Positions 37,488 to 46,183 of a stretch of DNA of 64,000 nucleotides are shown one piece after another. Both the position numbers and the translations under genes were made by a program. The DNA is from Escherichia coli (GTDB lineage: Bacteria; Pseudomonadota; Gammaproteobacteria; Enterobacterales; Enterobacteriaceae). Position 1 is the stretch's first letter. Each line of letters opens with the position of its first letter. The DNA is taken from positions 1,612,001 through 1,676,000 of the forward strand of contig NZ_AP027764.1 of the NCBI RefSeq assembly GCF_036503815.1, given 5' to 3'. The notes beneath the pieces are model-generated. The model made no database searches, was not told where the DNA came from, and saw only the letters and a list, made by a program, of their open reading frames with translations.

Positions 37488-38377
37488 CAGCGACTACCCG
37501 CAATTTGTTGGCAACCCAGCCAGCCTTCACGTCCGGCAATATTTCCGCGAACAACTTGTCCGAGCGGCAACGTCCCTGATAACAGTTCGCTTAAAGGGCA
37601 AAATGTCACGCCTTCCTGGGCTGCGCGTTTCAGGAGATCCACAAAATTATGCTGATAAGCGCAGCCTTCAACTTCTGCATGAATGGTATAAACCGGCGTG
37701 CCTTTATCTCGCAGGATGCGGTTGAGTAACCAACAGTTAAAATCTTCAGCTTTCACATCCCGACCAATCACTTCATCCCAGGTGGGTAAGGTCACCGGAA
37801 TTTGCGCCGTGCCGGGTTTTCCTGTTTCGAGCAATGGACGAAACGGCATAGCCCCACGACAATCGCTGTTGTAGCGCAAATGGAACGCTTCTTTTGCTTC
37901 GATCACCTGCTGGTCGGCACGCCAGCCAGCGGCTGCGGAGCAGGTTACCGGTTGGCCGATAATTTCTTCCAGGGTGCGAAGGCCGCGTGCGATATCGTCG
38001 ACCATTGTTTGCCGATCCCAGTTACTGCTATGGGCTTGCCAGGCATGGTGATCCCAGGCGTGCAGGCCGACTTCGTGATGTTTAGCCGCTTCACGAATGA
38101 TATCGGCATTGGCATGACCAATCTCTTTACCTGGCCAGGCCGTACCTGCCAGTAAAATATCCCAGCCATAAAGCGATGCCGCGTTTGAGCGCAGCATCTT
38201 CCACAAAAACTGTGGCTTCACCAGTCGCCAGAGATGGCGGCCCATATTGTCCGGGCCGACGCTGAAAAAAATGCTGGCCTGAATATTATGCTTACTCAAG
38301 ATTTCCAGCAGACGCGGCACGCCTTCACGGGTGCCACGAAAGGTATCGACATCAATGCGTAAGCCTACTTTTGTCAT
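37487..38377 (-). CDS. arnD: ArnD, undecaprenyl-phosphate-L-Ara4FN deformylase
   Basis: A 296-residue polysaccharide-deacetylase (CE4/NodB) family enzyme that removes the formyl group from the lipid-linked sugar on the cytoplasmic face, driving the pathway forward. Seen: the metal motif LRIDVDTFRGTR near residues 6-17 with two aspartates, and the HAWDHHAWQ histidine motif near 103-111. Its start overlaps the arnA stop by four bases, in keeping with the coupled operon. Confidence 0.96.
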   Translation of the reverse strand: MTKVGLRIDVDTFRGTREGVPRLLEILSKHNIQASIFFSVGPDNMGRHLWRLVKPQFLWKMLRSNAASLYGWDILLAGTAWPGKEIGHANADIIREAAKHHEVGLHAWDHHAWQAHSSNWDRQTMVDDIARGLRTLEEIIGQPVTCSAAAGWRADQQVIEAKEAFHLRYNSDCRGAMPFRPLLETGKPGTAQIPVTLPTWDEVIGRDVKAEDFNCWLLNRILRDKGTPVYTIHAEVEGCAYQHNFVDLLKRAAQEGVTFCPLSELLSGTLPLGQVVRGNIAGREGWLGCQQIAGSR

Positions 38378-40356
38378 GATGGTTTATCCGTAAGCTCGAC
38401 GGTGCGCAAGAAGAAATCCAGCGTTTCGTCGATGGTTTCCTGCATATCAATTTTGGGTTCCCAGTCCAGGCAGCGGCGGGCATTACGGATGCTTGGTTTA
38501 CGATGCTCTACGTCCTGATATCCTTTACCGTAGTAACTGCTACTTTCGACCACGCGAAAGCCTGCAAATGGTGGGAAGTGATGGCGCAGCGGATGTTTTT
38601 CGAAGCTCGCCAGCAGCATCTCGCCCAGTTCCTCAATGCTCGCTTCGTTATCAGGATTGCCAATATTGATAATTTCGCCGTCGCAGCGATTGCCTGCATT
38701 TTCGATAATGCGATACAACGCTTCAATGCCATCCCGGATATCAGTAAAGCAGCGTTTTTGTTTTCCGCCATCAATCAGCTTAATCGGTGAACCTTCCACC
38801 AGGTTGAGAATGAGTTGCGTAATAGCGCGGGAGCTGCCGATTCTTGCCGCATTAAGGTTATCCAGTCGTGGTCCCATCCAGTTAAACGGGCGGAAGAGGG
38901 TGAACTGTAACCCCTCTTTTTCGCCATACGCCCAGATCACTCGATCAAGTAATTGTTTAGACACCGAATAAATCCAGCGTGGTTTATTCACCGGGCCGAC
39001 GATTAAATTAGAATGGTCTTCATCGAAGTATTTATCGCTACACATCCCATAAACTTCTGAAGTCGACGGGAAGATGATTCGCTTACGGTACTTCACGCAG
39101 TAACGGATAATGCGTAGATTCTCTTCAAAATCGAGTTCAAAGACGCGCAGCGGGTTGCGGGTATATTCAATCGGCGTGGCTATTGCCACCAGCGGCAAGA
39201 CGACATCACATTTTTTGACGTGATATTCAATCCATTCGGAATGGATACTGATATCGCCTTCGACAAAGTGAAAATGCGGATGATTCAGAAAACGGCTTAT
39301 CGCATCGCTGCCGATATCCAGACCGTAAACTTCATAATGATCTTCGCGCAGCAGGCGTTCTGTCAGATGGTTGCCAATAAAGCCATTCACCCCGAGGATG
39401 AGTACCCGAGTACGGCGTCGGGCGGTGCAGGCAGGCTGGCTATTCAAGCGTGAAGCTTGCACCAGACCCAGCGACTGCGCTAACTGCGAGCCTTGCATAG
39501 TAATGCCGTCTCCCGCCTGTCCGGTGACGATTTCCAGCGCGCCATCGCCACAGGCAATCAGCAGTGGCGCAACAGAAATCACGCTCCCCGGTTGTGCTGC
39601 GGGCGCATGAGAATGCACGCGTGACGACCAGACGGTAAATTTTTGATTACCAACATAGCTGAAGGCACCCGGCCACGGATCGGCGACGGCACGCACCATG
39701 TTATGCAATACTGCTGCCGGTTTATGCCACTCGAGGAAGCTGTCTTCTGGCGTTCTGCGACCAAAACAGGTGGCTTCGTTTTCGCGCTGGGCGATTTCCA
39801 GAATATTACCGTGTTTAATGGCGGGTAATGTCTGCTCCAGTAGCTGGCGCGCGGCATGGCATAACTTGTGATGAAGCGTAATGGCGATATCGTCTGGCGC
39901 AATGGCAATGCGCAATTGGGCCACAATGGCCCCAGCATCGGCACGTTTCACCATTCGGTGCAATGTCACGCCAGTTTCCGTTTCACCGTTCACCAGCACC
40001 CAGTTCAGCGGCGCGCGACCACGATATTTTGGTAACAGCGAACCATGCAGATTAAATGCGCCTGCAGGAGCGAGCTGCAAAATTTCGTCGCAAATAAGAT
40101 GGCGATAATAAAAAGAAAAAATCACATCAGGTGATAGTTGGGCAATGCGTTCCACCCACAGCGGATGATTAACGTTATCTGGCGCATAAACCGGAATGCC
40201 TCTTTCCGCCGCCAGACGAGCTACCGAACCATAAAAGGCTTTTTCACAGGGATTATCAGTATGAGTAAAAATAGCGCTAATTTCGTAACCGGCAGCCAGC
40301 AGGGCTTCAATACCGAGGCATCCCATATCGTGGTAGGCAAAAACGACGGTTTTCAT
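38374..40356 (-). CDS. arnA: ArnA, bifunctional UDP-L-Ara4N formyltransferase / UDP-glucuronate dehydrogenase
   Basis: A 660-residue two-domain enzyme. Residues 1-300 are the formyltransferase, with FNLHGSLLPKYRG holding His104 and nearby Asn102; residues about 315-660 are a short-chain dehydrogenase, with GVNGFIGNHLTERLL for NAD and IYSVSKQLLDR with the catalytic Tyr and Lys. It oxidatively decarboxylates UDP-glucuronate to the 4-keto sugar and formylates the amino sugar made by ArnB. The two domains act at separate steps and form a hexamer. It shares one base with arnC. Confidence 0.97.
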   Translation of the reverse strand: MKTVVFAYHDMGCLGIEALLAAGYEISAIFTHTDNPCEKAFYGSVARLAAERGIPVYAPDNVNHPLWVERIAQLSPDVIFSFYYRHLICDEILQLAPAGAFNLHGSLLPKYRGRAPLNWVLVNGETETGVTLHRMVKRADAGAIVAQLRIAIAPDDIAITLHHKLCHAARQLLEQTLPAIKHGNILEIAQRENEATCFGRRTPEDSFLEWHKPAAVLHNMVRAVADPWPGAFSYVGNQKFTVWSSRVHSHAPAAQPGSVISVAPLLIACGDGALEIVTGQAGDGITMQGSQLAQSLGLVQASRLNSQPACTARRRTRVLILGVNGFIGNHLTERLLREDHYEVYGLDIGSDAISRFLNHPHFHFVEGDISIHSEWIEYHVKKCDVVLPLVAIATPIEYTRNPLRVFELDFEENLRIIRYCVKYRKRIIFPSTSEVYGMCSDKYFDEDHSNLIVGPVNKPRWIYSVSKQLLDRVIWAYGEKEGLQFTLFRPFNWMGPRLDNLNAARIGSSRAITQLILNLVEGSPIKLIDGGKQKRCFTDIRDGIEALYRIIENAGNRCDGEIINIGNPDNEASIEELGEMLLASFEKHPLRHHFPPFAGFRVVESSSYYGKGYQDVEHRKPSIRNARRCLDWEPKIDMQETIDETLDFFLRTVELTDKPS

Positions 40357-41324
40357 TATTCATTTTCCTTGCTGGATGGACGGATAACTTGCTGAACAAA
40401 ATAGCGGGGGCGGGCGCGGACATCGGTGTAGATCCTGCCGATATATTCACCGAGCAATCCCATGCCGATAAACTGAGCGCCAATAAAAGTAAACAGCACG
40501 GCAAATAGCATAAAGACGCCTTCTGCCGCCCATTGGGGGCCGAAGGTCAGGCGTAAAATCACCAGCAGTACCGCGATGCTGAAACCTCCAATTGCAATAA
40601 TGCTGCCGAGCAGACTCAGCATACGTAGCGGCGTAGTAGTAAGGCAGGTCACCAGGTCGTACATCAAATTAATCAGGCGCATAAAGCTGTATTTGGATTC
40701 ACCAAACTCACGCTCGGCATGATGCACTGGAATTTCAATGGCGCGGCGGGCGAAGATATTCGCCAGAATCGGGATAAAGGTGCTGCGTTCATGGCAGTGC
40801 AACATCGCATCGACAATATGACGGCGATAGGCGCGCAGCATACAACCGTAGTCACCCATTGCTTTGCCGGTGGTGCGCTGAATAAGTCGGTTGATCATCT
40901 TCGAAGCGGTTTTACGAAACCAGCTGTCCTGGCGGTTCTGGCGTACAGTTCCTACTACGTCGTAACCTTCATCGGCTTTTGCCACCAGGCGGGGGATCTC
41001 CTCTGGAGGATTCTGGAGATCGGCATCGAGGGTAATAATTAAGTCGCCGGTAACGTGACTGAAACCCGCCATAATCGCTGAATGTTGTCCGTAATTGCGG
41101 TTAAGCAAAATAGACACAATATGGCTGTTCTCCGCTTGTGAGGCTTCGACCAGCATATGCGCGGAATTATCGCTACTGCCGTCATCAATCAGCAGGATCT
41201 CATACTCTTTCCCCAACGATTCACAGGCTGCGGTGGTGCGCCTGATTAATTCCGGTAAGCTTTCCTGCTCGTTATAAACGGGAATAACCACCGAGACTTT
41301 CTTAACAGGGTGGATTTCAAACAT
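40356..41324 (-). CDS. arnC: ArnC, undecaprenyl-phosphate 4-deoxy-4-formamido-L-arabinose transferase
   Basis: A 322-residue GT2-family glycosyltransferase that loads the formylated sugar onto undecaprenyl phosphate at the inner face of the inner membrane. Seen: the GT-A fold with VVIPVYNEQESLPEL near residue 12, DDGSSDNS near 46, the metal-binding DADLQNPPEEI near 98, and two C-terminal membrane helices at about 235-260 and 268-295. Three bases separate it from arnB. Confidence 0.97.
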   Translation of the reverse strand: MFEIHPVKKVSVVIPVYNEQESLPELIRRTTAACESLGKEYEILLIDDGSSDNSAHMLVEASQAENSHIVSILLNRNYGQHSAIMAGFSHVTGDLIITLDADLQNPPEEIPRLVAKADEGYDVVGTVRQNRQDSWFRKTASKMINRLIQRTTGKAMGDYGCMLRAYRRHIVDAMLHCHERSTFIPILANIFARRAIEIPVHHAEREFGESKYSFMRLINLMYDLVTCLTTTPLRMLSLLGSIIAIGGFSIAVLLVILRLTFGPQWAAEGVFMLFAVLFTFIGAQFIGMGLLGEYIGRIYTDVRARPRYFVQQVIRPSSKENE

Positions 41325-41327
41325 GGC

Positions 41328-42467
41328 TTATTGTCCTGCGAGTTGCTGAAGGGCTGTGATGACGCGGTCGGCATCGGCGGTGGTCATATCCGGGAACAGC
41401 GGCAACGAACAGATGCGTTCGCTATTCCATTCGGTATTCGGTAACGACAGCTCGGGAAAACGCTCGCGATAATATTTTTGCGTGTGAGCGGCGCGGAAAT
41501 GTAACCCGGTACCAATGCCTCTTTCTTTTAACGCTTCCATCAACGCATCGCGACTGATACCACAACGTTGTTCATCGACACGAATAATAAACAGATGCCA
41601 GGCGTGAACGTGCGGCCAGGCGGGAAGGCTTAATGGCTGAAAGGGGAGAGCTGCCAGAGCTTGCTGATATTGCAGAGCAATTTCGCGCCGACGGGTGTTG
41701 AGGTGCTCTAATTTGGCTAACTGGGTCAGGGCAATCGCGGCGTTAATATCGGTCAGATTATACTTATAGCCCGGCGTTAAGACTTCAGCTTGCGGTGCAC
41801 GGCCCCAGGTTTGTCTGTCATATGCATCGACACCCAGACCGTGAAATTTCAGCATCCGTAGCTGGCAGGCGAGGTTTTCATCATCGGTAACAATCAACCC
41901 ACCTTCCGCACAGGTAATATTTTTGATGGCGTGAAACGAAAAAATAGCGGTACCTTTCGCGCCAATATGTCGGCCTTTGTAATATGTACCGACGGCATGG
42001 GCCGCATCTTCGATAACCGCGATGCCGTAACGTTCGCCAATGGCGCGAATAGCGTCAATATCTGCTGGCGCACCGGCATAATGCACCGGAATGATGGCTT
42101 TAGTGCGTGACGTAATGGCTGCTTCTATCAATTCTGGCGTGACCATCAGCGTATCGCGGTTAACATCCACCATTACCGGCGTTGCACCCAACAAGGAGAT
42201 CATATTGAGCGTTGAAACCCAGGTCAGGGAAGGCGTAATCACTTCATCGCCCTTGCCAATTCCCAACGCCATCAGCATGATATGCATTCCTGCGGTGGCT
42301 GAACTGACCGCGATGGCATGCTGATTTCCCGTCAATTGGCAAAAGGCTTGTTCAAGCGCCTGATTCTTCGGACCGGTTGTGATCCAACCGGATTCGAGAA
42401 CCTCTTTAACTGCAGCGAGTTCCTCCTCGCCCATTGCTGGTCGCGAAAAAGGCAAAAATTCTGACAT
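41328..42467 (-). CDS. arnB: ArnB, UDP-L-Ara4O aminotransferase
   Basis: A 379-residue PLP enzyme of the DegT/EryC1/StrS sugar-aminotransferase family, giving the 4-amino group to UDP-4-keto-arabinose with glutamate as donor. Seen: Lys182 in FHAIKNITCAEGG as the cofactor lysine, IEDAAHAVG before it and TPSLTWVSTLN. I choose the ATG at 42467 (MSEFLPFS), because GGAAGG ends six bases upstream. The ATG at 42485, used in some annotations (385 residues), lies upstream of that site and has none of its own. It is the first gene of arnBCADTEF. Confidence 0.95.
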   Translation of the reverse strand: MSEFLPFSRPAMGEEELAAVKEVLESGWITTGPKNQALEQAFCQLTGNQHAIAVSSATAGMHIMLMALGIGKGDEVITPSLTWVSTLNMISLLGATPVMVDVNRDTLMVTPELIEAAITSRTKAIIPVHYAGAPADIDAIRAIGERYGIAVIEDAAHAVGTYYKGRHIGAKGTAIFSFHAIKNITCAEGGLIVTDDENLACQLRMLKFHGLGVDAYDRQTWGRAPQAEVLTPGYKYNLTDINAAIALTQLAKLEHLNTRRREIALQYQQALAALPFQPLSLPAWPHVHAWHLFIIRVDEQRCGISRDALMEALKERGIGTGLHFRAAHTQKYYRERFPELSLPNTEWNSERICSLPLFPDMTTADADRVITALQQLAGQ

Positions 42468-42566
42468 TGCTTTTCCTTCCGCCATTGAATACCTGTCCAC
42501 TTATATTTGCTATAAAGAGTGTTGTGTATATTTTGCCATTTGGGGCGAAATTTTAAGGATAGAATA

Positions 42567-42582
42567 TTAACTTAACCTTAAG
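42567..42582 (-). promoter_or_regulatory. PmrA-box-like site between arnB and ais
   Basis: Read on the minus strand, the site is CTTAAGGTTAAGTTAA: two TTAA half-sites 11 bp apart, the arrangement known for PmrA (BasR) boxes at pmrC and arnB promoters. It lies about 100 bp before arnB and about 190 bp before divergent ais, which is also in the PmrA regulon. The second half begins with G, not the preferred C or T. Activity is inferred. Confidence 0.75.
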
Positions 42583-42774
42583 AAACTAATATTAGACGTA
42601 AATATTGAAATTTTTATATTTTTTCTTATTTAGGCTTTGCATTTGGCAAAATTTTGAGGCATTTTGCCGGCATCGTAGGATTTTTAATATTACACCAACT
42701 GCTAATTATCGCCAGAAATGTCGCTCAATTTCACGGTAATTGTCTGGTTGCGCTTGTCTATAGGTGGAGTTTAC

Positions 42775-43377
42775 GTGTTAGCTTTTTGCCGCTCTTCGTT
42801 GAAGTCAAAAAAATATTTCATCATTTTACTGGCGCTCGCTGCAATTGCCGGACTGGGTACTCATGCCGCCTGGAGTAGCAATGGTTTGCCACGTATCGAC
42901 AATAAAACACTGGCCAGACTGGCACAGCAGCACCCGGTTGTCGTTTTGTTTCGCCATGCTGAACGTTGCGATCGTTCAACCAATCAATGCTTGTCAGATA
43001 AAACAGGTATTACGGTCAAAGGTACCCAGGATGCCCGTGAACTGGGCAACGCTTTTAGTGCTGATATCCCTGATTTCGATCTTTATTCCAGTAATACCGT
43101 CCGGACCATTCAGTCGGCGACCTGGTTTTCAGCGGGTAAAAAGCTGACGGTAGATAAACGACTTCTTCAGTGCGGTAATGAGATTTATAGTGCAATTAAG
43201 GACTTACAAAGCAAAGCACCTGATAAAAATATCGTTATTTTTACCCATAATCATTGCCTGACATATATTGCTAAAGATAAGCGTGATGCGACATTTAAAC
43301 CTGATTATCTGGATGGTTTAGTCATGCATGTAGAAAAAGGCAAAGTTTATCTGGATGGGGAATTCGTTAACCACTAA
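42775..43377 (+). CDS. ais: Ais, histidine-phosphatase-fold protein (LPS core heptose phosphatase family)
   Basis: A 200-residue protein related to PmrG of Salmonella, which dephosphorylates heptose(II) of the LPS core; the activity is less well shown in E. coli. Seen: an N-terminal hydrophobic export segment (about 12-32) placing it in the periplasm, the phosphatase motif LFRHAERCD near residue 58, and the second histidine in IFTHNHCLTY near 160. I use GTG 42775, with GGTGGAG six bases upstream; the frame is open 19 codons further up. It is divergent from arnB and shares the PmrA-type control region. Confidence 0.93.
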   Translation: MLAFCRSSLKSKKYFIILLALAAIAGLGTHAAWSSNGLPRIDNKTLARLAQQHPVVVLFRHAERCDRSTNQCLSDKTGITVKGTQDARELGNAFSADIPDFDLYSSNTVRTIQSATWFSAGKKLTVDKRLLQCGNEIYSAIKDLQSKAPDKNIVIFTHNHCLTYIAKDKRDATFKPDYLDGLVMHVEKGKVYLDGEFVNH

Positions 43378-43415
43378 ATTTTCAATCTGACAGCCAGTAA
43401 TGGCTGTCATCATTG

Positions 43416-43841
43416 TTACAGAAGACCTTTCAAACGTAACGTTTTTCGGGTGGCGACATTCAAATCATAATGCACCAGATCTTCAGGTTTTACCCACGCG
43501 TAGTCCTGAAACTCTTCGTTTATTTTCACTTCTCGGTTGGCTGATACACAGTCAAAGATCAGGTAAATCATATAAATTTCTTCCTTGCGACCATTTGCAT
43601 ACGTCTTGGTGCGAATATCATCGCTGAAGGTCCACGGCGTGATTTCTGTCAAAAGCAGCTGTTCTCCCAGTTCTTCGCGAATTTCGCGGCGTAGTGCCTC
43701 TTCAATTCGTTCGCCAGGCTCCACGCCACCACCCGAAAGCGCCCATTGACCGGGGAAAACGCCGCGATCGTCGGCCATTTTACACAGCAAATAAGCACCA
43801 TCATTTTGAATCAAAGGGCAAACAATAGTCCGTTGTCGCAC
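43416..43841 (-). CDS. nudI: Nucleoside triphosphatase NudI
   Basis: A 141-residue Nudix hydrolase that splits pyrimidine deoxynucleoside triphosphates, preferring dUTP, dTTP and dCTP, to the monophosphate. Seen: a complete Nudix box starting at GGGVEPGERIEEALRRE and ending REELGEQL, with the metal-binding glutamates. Length is normal. It is convergent with ais and alone on its strand; the 278-bp gap on its 5' side holds the promoters of nudI and yfaZ. Confidence 0.95.
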   Translation of the reverse strand: MRQRTIVCPLIQNDGAYLLCKMADDRGVFPGQWALSGGGVEPGERIEEALRREIREELGEQLLLTEITPWTFSDDIRTKTYANGRKEEIYMIYLIFDCVSANREVKINEEFQDYAWVKPEDLVHYDLNVATRKTLRLKGLL

Positions 43842-44119
43842 GGGGATATTCCTTATAAATAAAAAGAAACCATGAGAATACGGTAACTCAGAAATATGTG
43901 AAAGTGACAGTAATCTCTTTTGCGATGATAACTGTACTTATTATTATTTTTGTGTGTATCGATAAGGTGTGTTTATTTTTTCGGCGTTTAATTATTTAAG
44001 AAGTATTTAGTTACAATAAGTGACTAGATCCCTTTTTTCGCTCATTGAATCCTCAGCGCCAGGCAGTACAATCCCGCAGCTTTGGGAATTTTGATTTATT
44101 GCTTGTGGGAGAGGGGAAA

Positions 44120-44662
44120 ATGAAAAAAATTGCGCTAGCAGGTCTGGCCGGAATGCTGTTGGTTTCTGCATCGGTCAATGCAATGAGTATCAGCGGTCAG
44201 GCGGGTAAAGAATACACCAATATTGGTGTCGGTTTTGGTACGGAATCGACGGGCCTGGCGTTAAGCGGTAACTGGACACATAACGACGACGACGGTGACG
44301 TCGCGGGTGTGGGGCTGGGGTTGAATCTGCCTCTTGGTCCGTTAATGGCGACCGTTGGCGGTAAAGGTATTTATACCAATCCGAATGATGGTGATGAAGG
44401 CTATGCCGCTGCTGTTGGTGGTGGTTTGCAGTGGAAAATTGGCAACAGCTTCCGTTTGTTTGGCGAGTATTACTACTCTCCAGATTCGCTCTCCAGCGGT
44501 ATTCAAAGTTATGAGGAAGCGAATGCTGGTGCGCGTTACACCATTATGCGTCCAGTCAGTATTGAGGCGGGTTATCGCTATCTGAATCTGTCGGGTAAAG
44601 ATGGTAACCGCGACAACGCCGTGGCTGACGGTCCATATGTTGGGGTTAACGCCAGTTTCTGA
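44120..44662 (+). CDS. yfaZ: YfaZ, outer-membrane porin-like protein
   Basis: A 180-residue exported protein of the YfaZ family, of unknown function. Seen: a signal peptide, KKIALAGLAGMLLVSASVNA, with cleavage expected after residue 21, then alternating Gly/Tyr/aromatic strands ending in a C-terminal Phe (VNASF), as in outer-membrane beta-barrels. I use the ATG at 44120 behind GAGAGGGG; the frame continues upstream without a ribosome site. It stands alone, 99 bp before yfaY. Confidence 0.9.
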   Translation: MKKIALAGLAGMLLVSASVNAMSISGQAGKEYTNIGVGFGTESTGLALSGNWTHNDDDGDVAGVGLGLNLPLGPLMATVGGKGIYTNPNDGDEGYAAAVGGGLQWKIGNSFRLFGEYYYSPDSLSSGIQSYEEANAGARYTIMRPVSIEAGYRYLNLSGKDGNRDNAVADGPYVGVNASF

Positions 44663-44761
44663 TGCCTTCCGGCGCGGCATTCTGTCGCGCCATTCAGTTT
44701 CTTACTACGCCTTATCTCCCTTTGCGTTATAGTGATTCGATAACAAAAGCAGGAGATAACC

Positions 44762-45964
44762 ATGTTAACAGTGGAAATGTTATCCACCGGGGATGAAGTG
44801 TTACACGGGCAAATCGTTGACACTAACGCTGCCTGGCTGGCCGATTTTTTCTTTCATCAGGGGTTGCCATTATCTCGCCGTAATACGGTGGGGGATAACC
44901 TCGATGACTTAGTGACCATTCTTCGTGAACGTAGTCAGCACGCCGATGTGCTGATTGTGAACGGCGGGCTGGGGCCGACCAGTGATGATTTAAGCGCACT
45001 CGCCGCTGCGACTGCAAAAGGAGAAGGCCTGGTGCTGCATGAGGCCTGGCTCAAAGAGATGGAACGCTATTTCCGCGAACGTGGTCGCGTAATGGCGCCG
45101 AGCAACCGTAAACAGGCGGAGCTGCCAGCCAGTGCTGAATTTATCAATAACCCGGTAGGCACCGCCTGTGGTTTTGCCGTGCAGCTTAATCGTTGCCTGA
45201 TGTTCTTTACCCCCGGCGTACCGTCAGAATTTAAGGTGATGGTCGAGCACGAAATCCTGCCGCGCCTGCGCGAGCGTTTTTCTTTACCGCAGCCGCCGGT
45301 TTGTCTGCGTTTGACTACCTTCGGTCGTTCGGAAAGCGATCTGGCGCAAAGCCTGGACTCCCTGCAATTGCCGCCGGGCGTAACGATGGGCTATCGCTCC
45401 TCGATGCCGATAATTGAACTTAAGCTGACCGGACCGGCAAGTGAGCAACAGGCGATGGAAAAACTGTGGCTGGACGTTAAACGTGTTGCCGGACAGAGCG
45501 TGATTTTCGAAGGCACCGAAGGACTGCCCGCGCAGATCAGTCGCGAATTGCAGAGCCGCCAGTTCAGCCTGACGTTGAGCGAGCAATTCACCGGTGGTTT
45601 ATTGGCTTTGCAACTTTCTCGCGCAGGTGCTCCATTGCTGGCGTGTGAAGTAGTTCCTTCACAGGAAGAAACCCTGGCGCAAACTGCGCACTGGATTACA
45701 GAACGGCGTGCCAACCATTTTGCCGGGCTGGCACTGGCTGTTTCTGGTTTCGAGAACGAACATCTCAACTTTGCGCTAGCCTCGCCAGACGGCACTTTCG
45801 CTCTGCGTGTGCGTTTCAGCACTACGCGCTACAGCCTGGCTATCCGTCAGGAAGTGTGCGCAATGATGGCACTGAATATGCTGCGCCGTTGGTTAAACGG
45901 TCAGGACATCGCCAGTGAGCATGGCTGGATTGAGGTTGTTGAGTCCATGACTTTATCTGTCTGA
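44762..45964 (+). CDS. yfaY: YfaY, CinA-like protein
   Basis: A 400-residue homologue of CinA/PncC. Seen: an N-terminal MoaB/MoCF-type domain (about 1-170) with STGDEVLHGQIVDTNA and NGGLGPTSDDLSA, and a C-terminal region related to nicotinamide-nucleotide amidohydrolase PncC but diverged. Known: E. coli PncC carries the amidohydrolase activity, while YfaY is reported inactive in that reaction, so its role is unclear. A ribosome site (AGGAGA) precedes the ATG. A hairpin follows the stop. Confidence 0.92.
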   Translation: MLTVEMLSTGDEVLHGQIVDTNAAWLADFFFHQGLPLSRRNTVGDNLDDLVTILRERSQHADVLIVNGGLGPTSDDLSALAAATAKGEGLVLHEAWLKEMERYFRERGRVMAPSNRKQAELPASAEFINNPVGTACGFAVQLNRCLMFFTPGVPSEFKVMVEHEILPRLRERFSLPQPPVCLRLTTFGRSESDLAQSLDSLQLPPGVTMGYRSSMPIIELKLTGPASEQQAMEKLWLDVKRVAGQSVIFEGTEGLPAQISRELQSRQFSLTLSEQFTGGLLALQLSRAGAPLLACEVVPSQEETLAQTAHWITERRANHFAGLALAVSGFENEHLNFALASPDGTFALRVRFSTTRYSLAIRQEVCAMMALNMLRRWLNGQDIASEHGWIEVVESMTLSV

Positions 45965-45976
45965 TTCCGCCACTCC

Positions 45977-45999
45977 GTGCCGGTTTACTGCACCGGCAC
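45977..45999 (+). terminator. Hairpin after yfaY
   Basis: A perfect 8-bp stem, GTGCCGGT at 45977-45984 with ACCGGCAC at 45992-45999, starts 13 bases after the yfaY stop. It is followed by ATTCCCCC, not a T-tract, so termination would be weak or Rho-assisted. Confidence 0.45.
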
Positions 46000-46064
46000 A
46001 TTCCCCCTCCGGCAAAATTTGTCCAACCTGTTGTACTCAATAAGAAAAAATCCGTGCGCTGATT

Positions 46065-46076
46065 CACAAATTTGTG
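46065..46076. promoter_or_regulatory. Perfect palindrome upstream of rhmR
   Basis: CACAAATTTGTG is a perfect 12-bp palindrome in the 219-bp gap ahead of rhmR, flanked by GATT and CGTAATTT. IclR-family regulators bind short AT-centred palindromes, so this may be a regulator site. Which protein binds it is inference. Confidence 0.4.
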
Positions 46077-46157
46077 CGTAATTTCTCCAGCCCGCTGGAC
46101 GAGGTGCGGGATTTGATGCGCTTCACAATTTTACTCCCCCTGAGCAACGAGACTGAT

Positions 46158-46183
46158 TCCAGTATCTAAGACTGGAGTCCAGT
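46158..46183. promoter_or_regulatory. Triple half-site operator next to the rhmR start
   Basis: Three 6-base half-sites alternate in direction: TCCAGT at 46158-46163, ACTGGA at 46171-46176 and TCCAGT at 46178-46183. They end at the base before the rhmR ATG. This gives two overlapping inverted repeats, one with a 7-base and one with a 1-base spacer. Binding here by RhmR would block its own translation start or promoter. The role is inferred. Confidence 0.5.
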
